Notes: generated by a model from the sequence alone, not told the origin. Counted from the stretch's first letter, positions 32,218 to 40,931 are shown. The stretch is 64,000 bases of DNA from Bacillota bacterium (GCA_030691505.1 JAUYEG010000083.1:31192-95191), one strand, 5' to 3'. Numbers and translations are program-made.

Positions 32218-33251
32218 GCGCTGTAGCCATCGCCGACCTGAGCCGCGATCTCGCGCGGCTGGAGGAGTCCGTGCGGGCCCGGGCCTCGGAGCTGCTGGAG
32301 AGCCAGCAGGTGCGCATGGTCATCGGACACAAACGCGCCTGGAACGGGCCGCTGGCAGTGGCGCACTTCGCCGTCAGCCCCAAAGAGGCCCGCAAGTTCG
32401 CAGCCGGGCCGCATTGCACCGGTGGACTGGCCAAGTACCTGCTCGAAGAGCGGGAAAAGGACGGCGTCGTGGCGGTCATCGCCCGCGGCTGCGATGCTCT
32501 CGGCGTACGCCGGCTGCTCATAGACCGGCGCGTCGATGCCGAAAAGGTGCTCGTCCTCGGTGTGCCGTGCGCCGGTTGCCTCGACCCGGCCAAGCTGGCC
32601 GAGGCTCTGGGCGTGACGCCTGCCGAGCTGGTGGAAGTTACGCTCGCCGCCGGCGCGCTGCGCGTCAGGTTGGCGGGCCAGGAGCAGGCTGCCGCCGGGC
32701 CGCCCCTGGACAAGGTCCTGCCGCCGACCTGTATGGCCTGCGAGGTTCGCATGCCGGTGGAGGTTGCGGAGATGCTCGGCGGCGACCTCGCCGCCCTGAC
32801 CGCTCTGGCCGGCCGGCCTCCGGCCATAGACCTGGAGACCGCCGAGGCGGAGGTCACCCGCCTCGAGGAGCTTTCCGCAGACGACCGCTACGCGTACTGG
32901 GCGGGTCATTTCCAGCGCTGCTTGCGCTGTTTCGCCTGCCGCAACGCCTGTCCGGCGTGCAACTGCCGGGTCTGCGCGCTCGATTCGTACGACCCTAAAT
33001 GGCTCGGGCATCCTACAGAGATTCCGGAGCAGTTCATGTTTCATTTCATCCGGGCGGTCGACGTGGCCGGACGCTGCGTAGCTTGCGGCGAATGCGAGCG
33101 CGCGTGTCCCGTGGGCCTGCCCCTGATGCAGCTTAATCGCAAGTTTAGCAAGGACATCCGGACGCTCTTCGGGGTCGACCGGCCGCACCTGCCCGGCGAG
33201 CACGAGCCGCTCGGCAAGTTCGAGCCCGATGACCCTGAGGAGTTCATGTAG
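32214..33251 (+). CDS. flxC: iron-sulfur protein FlxC (F420-hydrogenase beta-like + 4Fe-4S dicluster)
   Basis: 345 residues. The central part (VVAVIARGCDALGVRRLL, VLVLGVPCAGCLDP) resembles the FrhB/FdhB-type beta subunit. The C-terminal third has cysteine-rich CLRCFACRNACPACNCRVC and the ferredoxin motif CVACGECERACPVGLPL. ATG at 32214 follows GAGGGAGG. In the Flx complex this subunit relays electrons between the NAD(H)-binding part and FlxD/HdrA. The name follows gene order (D-C-B-A) relative to characterised flxABCD-hdrABC clusters. Identity to a particular Flx letter rests on synteny more than on motif. Confidence 0.82.
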   Translation: MSAVAIADLSRDLARLEESVRARASELLESQQVRMVIGHKRAWNGPLAVAHFAVSPKEARKFAAGPHCTGGLAKYLLEEREKDGVVAVIARGCDALGVRRLLIDRRVDAEKVLVLGVPCAGCLDPAKLAEALGVTPAELVEVTLAAGALRVRLAGQEQAAAGPPLDKVLPPTCMACEVRMPVEVAEMLGGDLAALTALAGRPPAIDLETAEAEVTRLEELSADDRYAYWAGHFQRCLRCFACRNACPACNCRVCALDSYDPKWLGHPTEIPEQFMFHFIRAVDVAGRCVACGECERACPVGLPLMQLNRKFSKDIRTLFGVDRPHLPGEHEPLGKFEPDDPEEFM

Positions 33252-33264
33252 GGAGGGCTGCATC

Positions 33265-34392
33265 TTGGACGCAACTCGCATCACCGGAGCAAGCCTGGGA
33301 GCCGCCCGCATCCCGTCCGGCCCGCTGGACAAGCTGGCCGCGGCGGCGGCGCGCGTCGCCGGCGACGGGGCGCTTGTTTTTGGCCCCGCGCGGGATGGCT
33401 CAGTATGGGGCTGGAAGCTGTGCGAGGCCGCCGATGTCCCGCAGTCTGACCTATGGGAGCGGCTGGTCAACACGGACGTGTCCCCCAAAGAGCTCTTCAT
33501 GCCGCGCACCGAGGACATCGCGCGCTGGCGTGACCGTCTCCGCAACCTGAGCATCGCCGAACCGGCGGCTCCCCCGCCTGTTGTGGTGCTTGGCGTCAGG
33601 CCGTGCGACGCGGCTTCGTTTGACCTGCTTGACGAGGTCCTGATCGAGGGTCCCTTCTCCGACGAGTCGTATCGCCGGCGCCGCGGCGCAACGCTGCTCA
33701 TCACCTGGGCCTGCGGCAAGACCGGCCCGGCCTGTGCGTGCGATGCGTTTGGCCTCGCGCCCGCCGCCGCTGCGGGCGATCTGATGGTCTACCCGGACGG
33801 GAACGAGCTGCTGCTGTCCGCGCTGACCCCCAAGGGCCTGGAGGTGCTCGGCGACCTCACGGGCGGCTCAACGGCCGGCGAGGCCTTGACCGGCCGGGTC
33901 GACGCCGTCGCCGCCGCGCTCAATGCCCAGAAGACAGCGGTCGGCCGGCGTCTGGCGCTCGACGACCTGACTGCCAACGCCGCCGGGCTGACCGCCACGC
34001 TTTTTAGCAGCGACATCTGGACCGAGCTGTCGCCGAGATGCCTGTCGTGCGGTACGTGCACGTATGTCTGCCCGACCTGCTATTGCTTTGCGATCAACGA
34101 CGAGCCGCGCGGAGGCGACGGGCGGCGCATTCGCACCTGGGATTCCTGTCAGTTCAAGGAGTTCCTCAGCATGGCCGGCGGGCACAACCCCCGTCCAAGC
34201 AAGGTCGAGAGGGTCCGGCAGCGTTTCATGCATAAGCTTAACTACCACCCGGAGCGGTACGGCAAGTTCCTCTGCGTTGGGTGCGGCCGGTGTATTGTGT
34301 CCTGTCCGGTCGGGCTCCACGTGGCTGAGGTGGGCGAGGCCCTGTCGCGGGCCGCCGCCGCCGCCGTTTCAGCGGCAAAGGGGGGCGAGTAG
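33265..34392 (+). CDS. flxB: iron-sulfur protein FlxB (anaerobic sulfite reductase A-like)
   Basis: 375 residues. The N-terminal part contains VVVLGVRPCDAASFDLLDEV and LLITWACGKTGPACACDAFG, as in AsrA-like 4Fe-4S proteins. Two ferredoxin motifs close the protein: CLSCGTCTYVCPTCYCF (~260) and CVGCGRCIVSCPVGLHV (~340). I chose TTG at 33265, which follows GGGAGGG by 7 bases; the longer frame overlaps flxC. It ends where flxA begins. Together with the AsrB-like next gene it would form the NAD(H)-oxidising module. No siroheme subunit (AsrC) is present, which argues against a sulfite reductase. Confidence 0.87.
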   Translation: MDATRITGASLGAARIPSGPLDKLAAAAARVAGDGALVFGPARDGSVWGWKLCEAADVPQSDLWERLVNTDVSPKELFMPRTEDIARWRDRLRNLSIAEPAAPPPVVVLGVRPCDAASFDLLDEVLIEGPFSDESYRRRRGATLLITWACGKTGPACACDAFGLAPAAAAGDLMVYPDGNELLLSALTPKGLEVLGDLTGGSTAGEALTGRVDAVAAALNAQKTAVGRRLALDDLTANAAGLTATLFSSDIWTELSPRCLSCGTCTYVCPTCYCFAINDEPRGGDGRRIRTWDSCQFKEFLSMAGGHNPRPSKVERVRQRFMHKLNYHPERYGKFLCVGCGRCIVSCPVGLHVAEVGEALSRAAAAAVSAAKGGE

Positions 34393-35292
34393 ATGGAGAC
34401 CATCCTGACAACGTCTGCCTCCGGCGCCGCCGCGGCCGCGCCGGCGCCCACGCTCGCGCGCAATCCGCTCGTGCCTTTGGTGGCGACGATCGAGAAGGTC
34501 ATCGACGAGACGGATTCCGGTTCGGTGCGCAACTTTCTCGTGCGCCTCGATGACCCCGCGGCGCATGAAGCTATCAGCTACCGCCCGGGGCAGTGCGGCA
34601 TGATTTCGGTGATCGGCGTGGGCGAGAGCATGATCGCCCTCGCGTCGACTCCGACCCACAAGGGCCCGCTGGAGTTCGCCGTAAAGGCCGCCGGGCGCAA
34701 CACAAACGCCCTGCACGAGATGAAGGCGGGGCAAAAGGTCGGGGTACGGCTGGCGTACGGCAACGGTTTCGACACCGAGGCCATGAAGGGCAAGGACCTG
34801 ATATTCGTGGGCGGTGGCATCGGCATGTCCGGCCTGCGCTCGCTGATCAACTACTGCCTTGATCGCCGCGGCGACTTCGGCCGCCTGACGGTGGTCTACG
34901 GCGCGCGCTCGCCGGGCGAGCTGTGCTTCAAAGAGGACATCTTCGAGAACTGGCCCAAGGCCCCCGGCATCGACGTCAACCTGACCGTTGACGTTGGCGA
35001 CGACCAGTGGAAAGGCCCCGTCGCCCTCATCCCGCCCTACCTCGAGAGCCTCAACCCGTCACCACAGGGCTCGCTGGTCGTGGTCTGCGGCCCGCCGGTA
35101 ATGATCCGCTTCACGCTCCTGTCGCTGGCCAAGCTCGGTTTCACAGACGAGCAAATCATCATGACGCTCGAGCTCAAGATGCAGTGCGGGATCGGCAAGT
35201 GCGGGCGGTGCAACATCGGGTCCAAGTACGTCTGTCTCGACGGTCCCGTGTTCACCCTCGCCGAGCTCAAGCGGTTGCCCAACGAGTACTAG
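34393..35292 (+). CDS. flxA: FAD/NAD(P)-binding oxidoreductase FlxA (AsrB/PyrK-like)
   Basis: 299 residues of the ferredoxin-NADP reductase fold. FAD-binding YRPGQCGMISVIGVGESMIA, NAD-binding LIFVGGGIGMSGLRSLI, and a C-terminal [2Fe-2S] motif CGIGKCGRCNIGSKYVC as in dihydroorotate dehydrogenase PyrK and sulfide dehydrogenases. It supplies or takes up NADH electrons for the Hdr complex. It starts at ATG 34393 immediately after flxB. An Ala-rich N-terminal stretch of ~20 residues is extra. Gene order hdrCBA-flxDCBA matches the bacterial NADH:heterodisulfide/ferredoxin cluster linked to ethanol and NADH metabolism. Confidence 0.9.
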   Translation: METILTTSASGAAAAAPAPTLARNPLVPLVATIEKVIDETDSGSVRNFLVRLDDPAAHEAISYRPGQCGMISVIGVGESMIALASTPTHKGPLEFAVKAAGRNTNALHEMKAGQKVGVRLAYGNGFDTEAMKGKDLIFVGGGIGMSGLRSLINYCLDRRGDFGRLTVVYGARSPGELCFKEDIFENWPKAPGIDVNLTVDVGDDQWKGPVALIPPYLESLNPSPQGSLVVVCGPPVMIRFTLLSLAKLGFTDEQIIMTLELKMQCGIGKCGRCNIGSKYVCLDGPVFTLAELKRLPNEY

Positions 35293-35307
35293 AATACCCG
35301 CGGCCAA

Positions 35308-36321
35308 GTGGACACGCAGTCGTCGCCGGGGAGCGTCTCCGGCGTGGTGAGGAAAATGATAATCGAGGGCCTACCGGTCGTGCCCGAGGCCAACGCCGCG
35401 CTGGAAGGCGAGCTCTCGTCGGCGCTTGATACCGGAGACGAGTTTTTTCGCGAGGTGTCGACGCATCTGCTGCGGGCCGGTGGAAAACGGCTCCGCCCCG
35501 CTCTGGTCCTGCTGTGCGCCCAGGCCGGCCCATCGGGTCCGGCCGGGGGCGCCGTCGCCATGCAGCTTGCCGTGGCCTGCGAGATACTGCATACCGCGAC
35601 GCTGGTCCATGACGACATCCTGGACGGCGCTGTGGTCCGCCGCGGCCAGCCGACCGTGAGCGCGCTGTGGGGCGAGAGGGTCGCCATCCTGTGCGGCGAC
35701 TACCTTTTCAGCCGCGCGCTGACGATGGTCGCGGAACTGGGCCATTCCGACGTCAGCGTACGGCTGGGACAGGTGATGCAGAGGGTCTGCGAGGCTGAGA
35801 TCAGGCAGATTGTGCGCGCTTTCGATCCTAACAGCTCCGAAGCTGAATACTTTGATATCGTGCGCCGCAAGAGCGCGCTCCTGATCGCGGAGTGCTGCCG
35901 CTCCGGGGCCCTGCTGGCCGGGGCGGATGAGGCAATCGGAGAGGCGCTGTTTCTGTACGGCGAACGCATGGGCATCGCGTTTCAGATCGCGGACGACATT
36001 CTCGACATCGAGGCCTGCACCGACGAAGTTGGAAAGCCGACCGGCAAGGACGTCGCGCTCGGCGTGCTCACCTTGCCGGTGATACGCGCGCTCACGGGAA
36101 GCGACGAATTGCGCACCCTGATCTGCCGGCGGCTTTCGCGGGAGGGCGATGCGCGGCGGGCGATTGAGATCGTGCGTGCCAGCGACGGGATTGAGTATGC
36201 GCGTCGGGTCGCCGGTGAGTACGTGCTCGGCGCGGTCCGGGCGCTTGACGGGCTGCCGCCCGGGGAGCCGCGCGAGTCGCTCGCGGCGGCGGCCCATTTC
36301 GCCGTCCATCGTAGCCGCTAA
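35308..36321 (+). CDS. polyprenyl diphosphate synthase (trans-isoprenyl, long-chain)
   Basis: Condenses isopentenyl diphosphate onto allylic diphosphates, probably for the menaquinone side chain. 337 residues from GTG 35308. First Asp-rich motif LVHDDILDGAVVRRGQPTV, second QIADDILDIEACTDEVGKPT; GGKRLRPALVLLCA at the N-terminus. The residues before the first Asp motif (AVACEILHTATL) are small, consistent with a long product. The start is uncertain: ATG at 35356 gives 321 residues, closer to the family norm, and AGGA lies just before it. It follows flxA by 15 bases and may be cotranscribed. Product chain length is not readable here. Confidence 0.88.
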   Translation: MDTQSSPGSVSGVVRKMIIEGLPVVPEANAALEGELSSALDTGDEFFREVSTHLLRAGGKRLRPALVLLCAQAGPSGPAGGAVAMQLAVACEILHTATLVHDDILDGAVVRRGQPTVSALWGERVAILCGDYLFSRALTMVAELGHSDVSVRLGQVMQRVCEAEIRQIVRAFDPNSSEAEYFDIVRRKSALLIAECCRSGALLAGADEAIGEALFLYGERMGIAFQIADDILDIEACTDEVGKPTGKDVALGVLTLPVIRALTGSDELRTLICRRLSREGDARRAIEIVRASDGIEYARRVAGEYVLGAVRALDGLPPGEPRESLAAAAHFAVHRSR

Positions 36322-36407
36322 GCCCGCCGGTTCTGATCGCCTGCCGCTCGCCCGGCCGCGCGCGTCGCCGCAGGGTGCGCCGCGCCGGGGCGAAGGGGGC
36401 GACGCGG

Positions 36408-38186
36408 GTGAAATGGCGCCGGGGAGTACGCTTGCTGCTGTTGGCGGCCGCACTGGTCATGGCGGCCACGGACCTGCCGCTTGCGCGTTCTGCCGTGCAA
36501 TCTCCGGCGGGCACGCCGGTGACCATTGAGCTGCTCGTCACTCCCGACCTGCTATCAGCAGCATATCGCATCGCCGCCGCCGCAAGAGCCGCATCGCCAG
36601 GGTCAAACCGCCGGTTTGTTGTTGCGGAAACCACACCATCCGGCGCCGCCGCAGCCGTACGGTCCGCCATGCTGAGCGTCGCGCTTGTGAGCACGGCCGA
36701 GGTTGCGCGGCCGGAGGACAGCGGCGGCGAGGCGGCCGGCGGGCGGCGCGTCCTCTGCCGCGTTCCGGTCGCGATCGGCGTGCCGGCGGTCGGGCCGCGT
36801 CCGCCGCTTGGCCTGGCGCAGGCCCTGGCGCTAGTTCGCGGGGAGCCCGCCGCCGGCCTCGATCTGGGCCTCGGCCCCGGCAAGTATGAGCTTATGACAC
36901 GTGACTCCTTTGTCGGGGCCGCGGCCGCCGGCCAGTTGCGCCCCGGCCAGATTGCCGCGGTCCGTCTCGAGGACCTCAGTGCCACGGTAGCCGCGCTGGC
37001 TGTGGACGGGGTGCTGCCGGAGCCCGGCACGGCGAACAACGGAGGCTATCCGCTGTCGGTTACGGTTAGCGTCTTCTGGGCCGGGAACACGCTTCCGGCG
37101 GCCCGGCGTCTTTGGGCCGCGCTGACCAGATCCGAGCTCGCCTACGCCGCCGACTTCGTGCGCTGGCTTGAGGGCCCGGAGGCGCGGACCGCCCTGCTCG
37201 GCGTCGGGGAACTCGTCAGTCTGTCCGCCGTCGGCGACGTCATGCTGGACCGGGGGGTGGGCCGGTGGATCGAGCGCTCCGGCCCGGACTACCCTTTTGA
37301 CGCGACACGCGGCTTGCTGGCTAATGCCGACATTGCCGTCTGCAATCTCGAATCCCCGCTCGGGACCGGCGGCCGGCAAATAGCCGACAAGGCCATCTGG
37401 TTCAGGGCCCGGCCGGAGTCGGGACTCGGGCTGGTCAGGGCCGGCATCGACCTGGTCTGCCTGGCCAACAACCACACCTTGGACTACGGCCGCGAGGGCC
37501 TCATGGAGTGCCTTGATCACCTGAACCGGCTCGGATTGACCTATTTCGGCGCGGGCCGCGACCTTTCCGAGGCGCGCGCACCGGCCGTCGTCACCTGCCG
37601 CGGCGTCAAGGTCGCGTTTCTCGGGTACAGTGAGTTTGCCGACATGTACTGGTCGGTCCGTGACCGCTTCACATTCGAGGCAACCGGCGACCGCCCCGGT
37701 GTCGCACCCCTGCGCCAGCCGTACCAGGCTCTCCATCCAGCCGCCGTCGCAGCCGCAAACCCGCACCTCGCGGACGATATCGCTGCCGCCCGCGCCGTGG
37801 CGGACGTCGTGGTGGTCAGCGTCCACTGGGGCGTGGAATACACCAACGAGCCCTCCTCTTTCCAGCGGCTTGCCGCGCAGTTCATTCTGGATGCGGGGGC
37901 GGACCTTATTCTCGGCCATCACCCTCACGCGGTGCAGGGCCTCCTGCCCGCCGGCGGCGGCCTGGCGGCGTTCAGTCTCGGCAATTTCGTCTTTGACCAG
38001 CCCTGGCCGCAAACGCAGGAGAGTATGGTCCTGCAGGTACAGCTGTCAAGCCGCGGTGTTTTCAGATGGGACCTGGCCCCGGTACAGATCTCCGCATGCC
38101 AGCCCCGAGCGGTTTCCGGGTGGCCCGAGGGGGACGCCCTGCGGGCCAAGATAATCGGTCTGAGCTGGAATCTCTATCTGCCATGA
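36408..38186 (+). CDS. CapA-like metallophosphatase-fold protein with N-terminal binding-protein-like domain
   Basis: 592 residues. A signal anchor (GVRLLLLAAALVMAATDLPL) is followed by ~250 residues resembling a phosphate/tungstate-type binding domain (VTIELLVTPDLLSAAY, KYELMTRDSFVGAAAAGQL, YPLSVTVSVFWAGN). From ~275 comes the CapA/PgsA domain: LSAVGDVMLDRGVGRWIERS, NLESPLGTGG, LANNHTLDYGREGL, VSVHWGVEYT, LILGHHPHAVQG and SLGNFVFDQ. CapA proteins take part in poly-gamma-glutamate or envelope polymer formation. I chose GTG at 36408 with AAGGGGG upstream; GTG at 36375 is longer without a site. No capBC genes are nearby, so a capsule role is not supported here. Confidence 0.85.
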   Translation: MKWRRGVRLLLLAAALVMAATDLPLARSAVQSPAGTPVTIELLVTPDLLSAAYRIAAAARAASPGSNRRFVVAETTPSGAAAAVRSAMLSVALVSTAEVARPEDSGGEAAGGRRVLCRVPVAIGVPAVGPRPPLGLAQALALVRGEPAAGLDLGLGPGKYELMTRDSFVGAAAAGQLRPGQIAAVRLEDLSATVAALAVDGVLPEPGTANNGGYPLSVTVSVFWAGNTLPAARRLWAALTRSELAYAADFVRWLEGPEARTALLGVGELVSLSAVGDVMLDRGVGRWIERSGPDYPFDATRGLLANADIAVCNLESPLGTGGRQIADKAIWFRARPESGLGLVRAGIDLVCLANNHTLDYGREGLMECLDHLNRLGLTYFGAGRDLSEARAPAVVTCRGVKVAFLGYSEFADMYWSVRDRFTFEATGDRPGVAPLRQPYQALHPAAVAAANPHLADDIAAARAVADVVVVSVHWGVEYTNEPSSFQRLAAQFILDAGADLILGHHPHAVQGLLPAGGGLAAFSLGNFVFDQPWPQTQESMVLQVQLSSRGVFRWDLAPVQISACQPRAVSGWPEGDALRAKIIGLSWNLYLP

Positions 38187-38260
38187 GCTTATTATGTCAT
38201 TTAATGCCTCACATACGGCACCCGCGGCCAGCCGACACTAATGGCCGGAGGTGACGACAA

Positions 38261-38512
38261 ATGTCTGAGAAGTACGAGAACCTCAGGCGAAATCGGGACC
38301 TTGCCAACTGGAACCAGCGGCGCTTTGAGCAAGAGGTAGCCGAGGAGATCGGCGTTGGCCGCGAGGGTAGCCGGACGACCAACCCGAGCCAGGGTCACAC
38401 CGGCGGGTCCACCGGAACGGTGCCCGGTGGACGCACCGGTAAGGAGAGCGAGCGCAGCGGCGCTACGGACAACACCGGGAACAAGACCGGAGGCCAACGG
38501 CCGCACTGCTAG
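38261..38512 (+). CDS. small hydrophilic protein, possibly SASP-like
   Basis: 83 residues with no hydrophobic segment. The N-terminal part NWNQRRFEQEVAEEIGV resembles the spore-protease recognition region of small acid-soluble spore proteins (compare a KYEIAxExGV pattern). The rest is rich in Gly, Thr, Ser and Asn (GHTGGSTGTVPGGRTGK). A strong site GGAGGTGA precedes the ATG, and a strong terminator follows 41 bases after the stop, so this is a well-defined single-gene unit. Real expression is likely; the SASP relationship is a weak motif-level inference. Confidence 0.6.
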   Translation: MSEKYENLRRNRDLANWNQRRFEQEVAEEIGVGREGSRTTNPSQGHTGGSTGTVPGGRTGKESERSGATDNTGNKTGGQRPHC

Positions 38513-38553
38513 CTCAAGGCAAGGCCAACAACTGAACTGAATAGTCACCTACA

Positions 38554-38587
38554 GGCAAGGAGCGGCAGAAACCGCTCCTTGCCATTT
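38554..38587 (+). terminator. intrinsic terminator after the small SASP-like gene
   Basis: A perfect 12-base stem (GGCAAGGAGCGG / CCGCTCCTTGCC) with a 6-base CAGAAA loop, followed by ATTTCTG. One of the clearest hairpins in the window. Confidence 0.8.
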
Positions 38588-38643
38588 CTGTAGGGTTGAG
38601 CGGTGCTCCCGAAGAAGTAGCACGCCGGGAAGGGGGAGGGGCA

Positions 38644-39996
38644 ATGAACGACCCGATCGACCGGTTTGCTCCGGTTATGAGAACAGAGGTGCCCGGCCCG
38701 GAAGCCAGACGATTGCTTGAGCTGCGGCATCGCTATGTCCCGCGCGGGGTCTCAATGACGGTCCCATCGGTTGCCGCTCGTGCCAGCGGTGCAGTCATCG
38801 AGGATGTCGACGGCAACCGGTATATCGATTTCGCCAGCGGTATCGGCGTCCTAAACGTCGGCAGCAGCCACCCCGATGTCACCGCGGCAGTCTGCGAGCA
38901 GGTGCAAAGGCTGCTGCACACATGCTTTAACGTCATCATGACGGTTCCCTACATCGAGCTCGCCGAGCGGCTGGCCTCCATCACCCCCGGCACGTTCCCC
39001 AAGAAGGCTCTCATGGTCAACTCAGGGGCCGAAGCCGTCGAGAACGCCGTCAAGATCGCCCGCAAGTTCACGGGCAGGCCCGCCGTCGTCACCCTCGATA
39101 ACGCCTTCCACGGCCGGACGCTGCTGACGATGACCCTCACCGGCAAGGCGGACCCCTACAAGCTGGGGTTTGGCCCCTTCGCGCCGGAGGTCTACCGTGC
39201 GCCGAGCCCCTACTGCTACAGGTGCCCGACAGGCGGCGGCCTGCCCGACTGCGGACTGGCGTGTCTTGCCGCCGTCAGCAAGGTGGTAACCGTCGACATC
39301 GGGTCTGACCAGGTGGCAGCGGTTATCGCGGAGCCCGTGCAGGGCGAGGGCGGGTTTATTCCGCTGCCCGAGGGGTTTCTTTCGGGGTTGCGCGATCTTT
39401 GCACACGGCACGGCATCTTGCTGATCGCCGACGAGATTCAGACTGGCTTCGGGCGCACCGGCCGGATGTTTGCCTGCGAACACTGGGGCGTGGTGCCCGA
39501 TCTGATCCTGCTGGCCAAGTCGCTCGCCGCCGGATTGCCGCTGTCCGCGGTCGTCGGCCGGGCCGATGTCATGGACTCCGTGCACGTTGGCGGGCTGGGC
39601 GGTACCTACAGCGGCAACCCGGTCGCGTGCGCAGCGGCATTGGCCGTGCTCGACGTAATGGCCCGTGACGGGCTCGCTGAGCGCGGGGCGCGGATCGGCG
39701 AGATAATCTCCACCCGGCTTCGTCGCCAGCAGGACAGACTGCCGGGGATAGGAGATGTCCGCGGGCTGGGCGCGATGGTCGCGGTCGAGCTTGTCACCAA
39801 TCGCGCGACCAGGGAACCGGCACGCGCCCAGACCACAGGTGTGATACGGTACTGCTATGAGCACGGACTCATTGTGCTCAAGGCGGGCATCCACGACAAT
39901 TGCGTGCGGGCGCTGCCGCCGCTGGTCGCCACCGATGACCAGATCGAGCAGGGTATGGATATCTGGGAGCAGGCGCTCAGGCACGTTCTGTCCTAG
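38644..39996 (+). CDS. class III aminotransferase (4-aminobutyrate / ornithine type)
   Basis: 450-residue PLP enzyme. Motifs: VDGNRYIDFASGIGVLNVGS, KKALMVNSGAEAVENAVKIA, FHGRTLLTMTLTGKADPYK, AEPVQGEGGFIPLP, DEIQTGFGRTGRMFACEHWG, and LILLAKSLAAGLPLSAVVG with the Schiff-base Lys. A cysteine cluster (YCYRCP...CGLAC) near residue 195 is seen in a GabT-like subgroup of Bacillota and archaea. ATG at 38644 follows GGGGGAGGGG. Substrate could be GABA, ornithine or another omega-amino acid; no pathway partner is adjacent to decide. It is followed by the P-loop/Asp23 gene 26 bases on. Confidence 0.88.
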   Translation: MNDPIDRFAPVMRTEVPGPEARRLLELRHRYVPRGVSMTVPSVAARASGAVIEDVDGNRYIDFASGIGVLNVGSSHPDVTAAVCEQVQRLLHTCFNVIMTVPYIELAERLASITPGTFPKKALMVNSGAEAVENAVKIARKFTGRPAVVTLDNAFHGRTLLTMTLTGKADPYKLGFGPFAPEVYRAPSPYCYRCPTGGGLPDCGLACLAAVSKVVTVDIGSDQVAAVIAEPVQGEGGFIPLPEGFLSGLRDLCTRHGILLIADEIQTGFGRTGRMFACEHWGVVPDLILLAKSLAAGLPLSAVVGRADVMDSVHVGGLGGTYSGNPVACAAALAVLDVMARDGLAERGARIGEIISTRLRRQQDRLPGIGDVRGLGAMVAVELVTNRATREPARAQTTGVIRYCYEHGLIVLKAGIHDNCVRALPPLVATDDQIEQGMDIWEQALRHVLS

Positions 39997-40021
39997 ACCG
40001 AGACCCGCTGGGGGGTTTGCC

Positions 40022-40912
40022 TTGTTGTCGGCGGTGGAAGCAGAGAAGCGGCATCGTGCGAATACGGCACCCCCGGGTTTGGAGGCCGCGCCTCCCGTGG
40101 TGCTCGCCCTTGTCGGCGCGAGCGGGACGGGCAAGAGCTACCAGGCATCGTTTGTCGCCCACGAGTTTGGTGTGGACGTGATAGTTGACGACGGCCTGCT
40201 CGTACGTGAGGGCAAGATCCTGGCAGGCAGGTCGGCCAAGGCGGAGTCGACGCGGGTGGGCGCGATCAAGCGCGCGATCTTCTCCTACCCCGAGGACGCG
40301 GCCGCCGCGCGCGCCGCGCTGGCCGGCTGCCAGCCGCAGAAGGTTCTCGTTCTCGGCACCTCGCTTGGCATGATCGCCCGCATCGTTGTGGCGCTGGACC
40401 TGCCCAGCCCGGCCCGTATCGTCCACATCGAGGACGTCTCAAGGCCGGGCGACATCCGCCGCGCGCGGAGGGTCCGGCGTGAGCAGGGAAAACACGTCAT
40501 CCCGGCTCCGACGCTCGAAGTGCGCAAGACCTTCTCGGGCTACCTGATCGACCCGCTACGGTTCTTTCTACGTCCAAAGGGCGGCCGGTCCCACGTCGTC
40601 GTCGAGAAATCGGTTGTCAGGCCGACCTGGAGTTCGCTCGGGCGTTTTTACATCAATGACGTTGTAATCATCAGCATCGCGTTGCGGGCGGCCCGCGAGG
40701 TGGAGGGCGTTGGCCGTCCCATGCGAGCAACCGTGGACAGCAGGCCGGAGGGAACGACTCTGCACCTTGAGCTGGCTCTCAGACTTGGATGCGATGTCGT
40801 CCAGGTATGCCGGGCGGCTCAATTGCACGTCAGGCGGATACTGGAGTACACGACCGGACTTGACATCCCGGCTGTCAACGTCACCGCGCGTACGATGATT
40901 CTGACCGAATAG
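40022..40912 (+). CDS. P-loop NTPase fused to Asp23/Gls24 envelope-stress domain
   Basis: 296 residues. Walker A GASGTGKSYQASFVAHEFG near residue 38; VLGTSLGMIARIVVAL and the Asp in IVHIEDVSRPGDIRRARR may serve as Walker B. From ~220 the sequence changes to an Asp23-like domain (INDVVIISIALRAAREVEGV, LRLGCDVVQVCRAAQLHVRR, LDIPAVNVTARTMIL). Start is at tandem TTG codons 40022/40025 after TGGGGGG. Asp23 domains occur in envelope-associated proteins of Gram-positives; fusion to an ATPase suggests energy-dependent control. It lies between the aminotransferase and rpoN; a hairpin separates it from rpoN. Function unknown. Confidence 0.75.
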   Translation: MLSAVEAEKRHRANTAPPGLEAAPPVVLALVGASGTGKSYQASFVAHEFGVDVIVDDGLLVREGKILAGRSAKAESTRVGAIKRAIFSYPEDAAAARAALAGCQPQKVLVLGTSLGMIARIVVALDLPSPARIVHIEDVSRPGDIRRARRVRREQGKHVIPAPTLEVRKTFSGYLIDPLRFFLRPKGGRSHVVVEKSVVRPTWSSLGRFYINDVVIISIALRAAREVEGVGRPMRATVDSRPEGTTLHLELALRLGCDVVQVCRAAQLHVRRILEYTTGLDIPAVNVTARTMILTE

Positions 40913-40931
40913 TCGCTCTGTGGCCCGGCCG

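Noticed and set aside
32031..33719. Long minus-strand open frame opposite flxC and flxB
   Set aside because: Shadow of the coding strand in GC-rich DNA; no motifs.
33265..35292. Anaerobic sulfite reductase AsrAB
   Set aside because: The AsrA- and AsrB-like genes follow hdrCBA and flxDC in the Flx order, and no siroheme AsrC gene is present.
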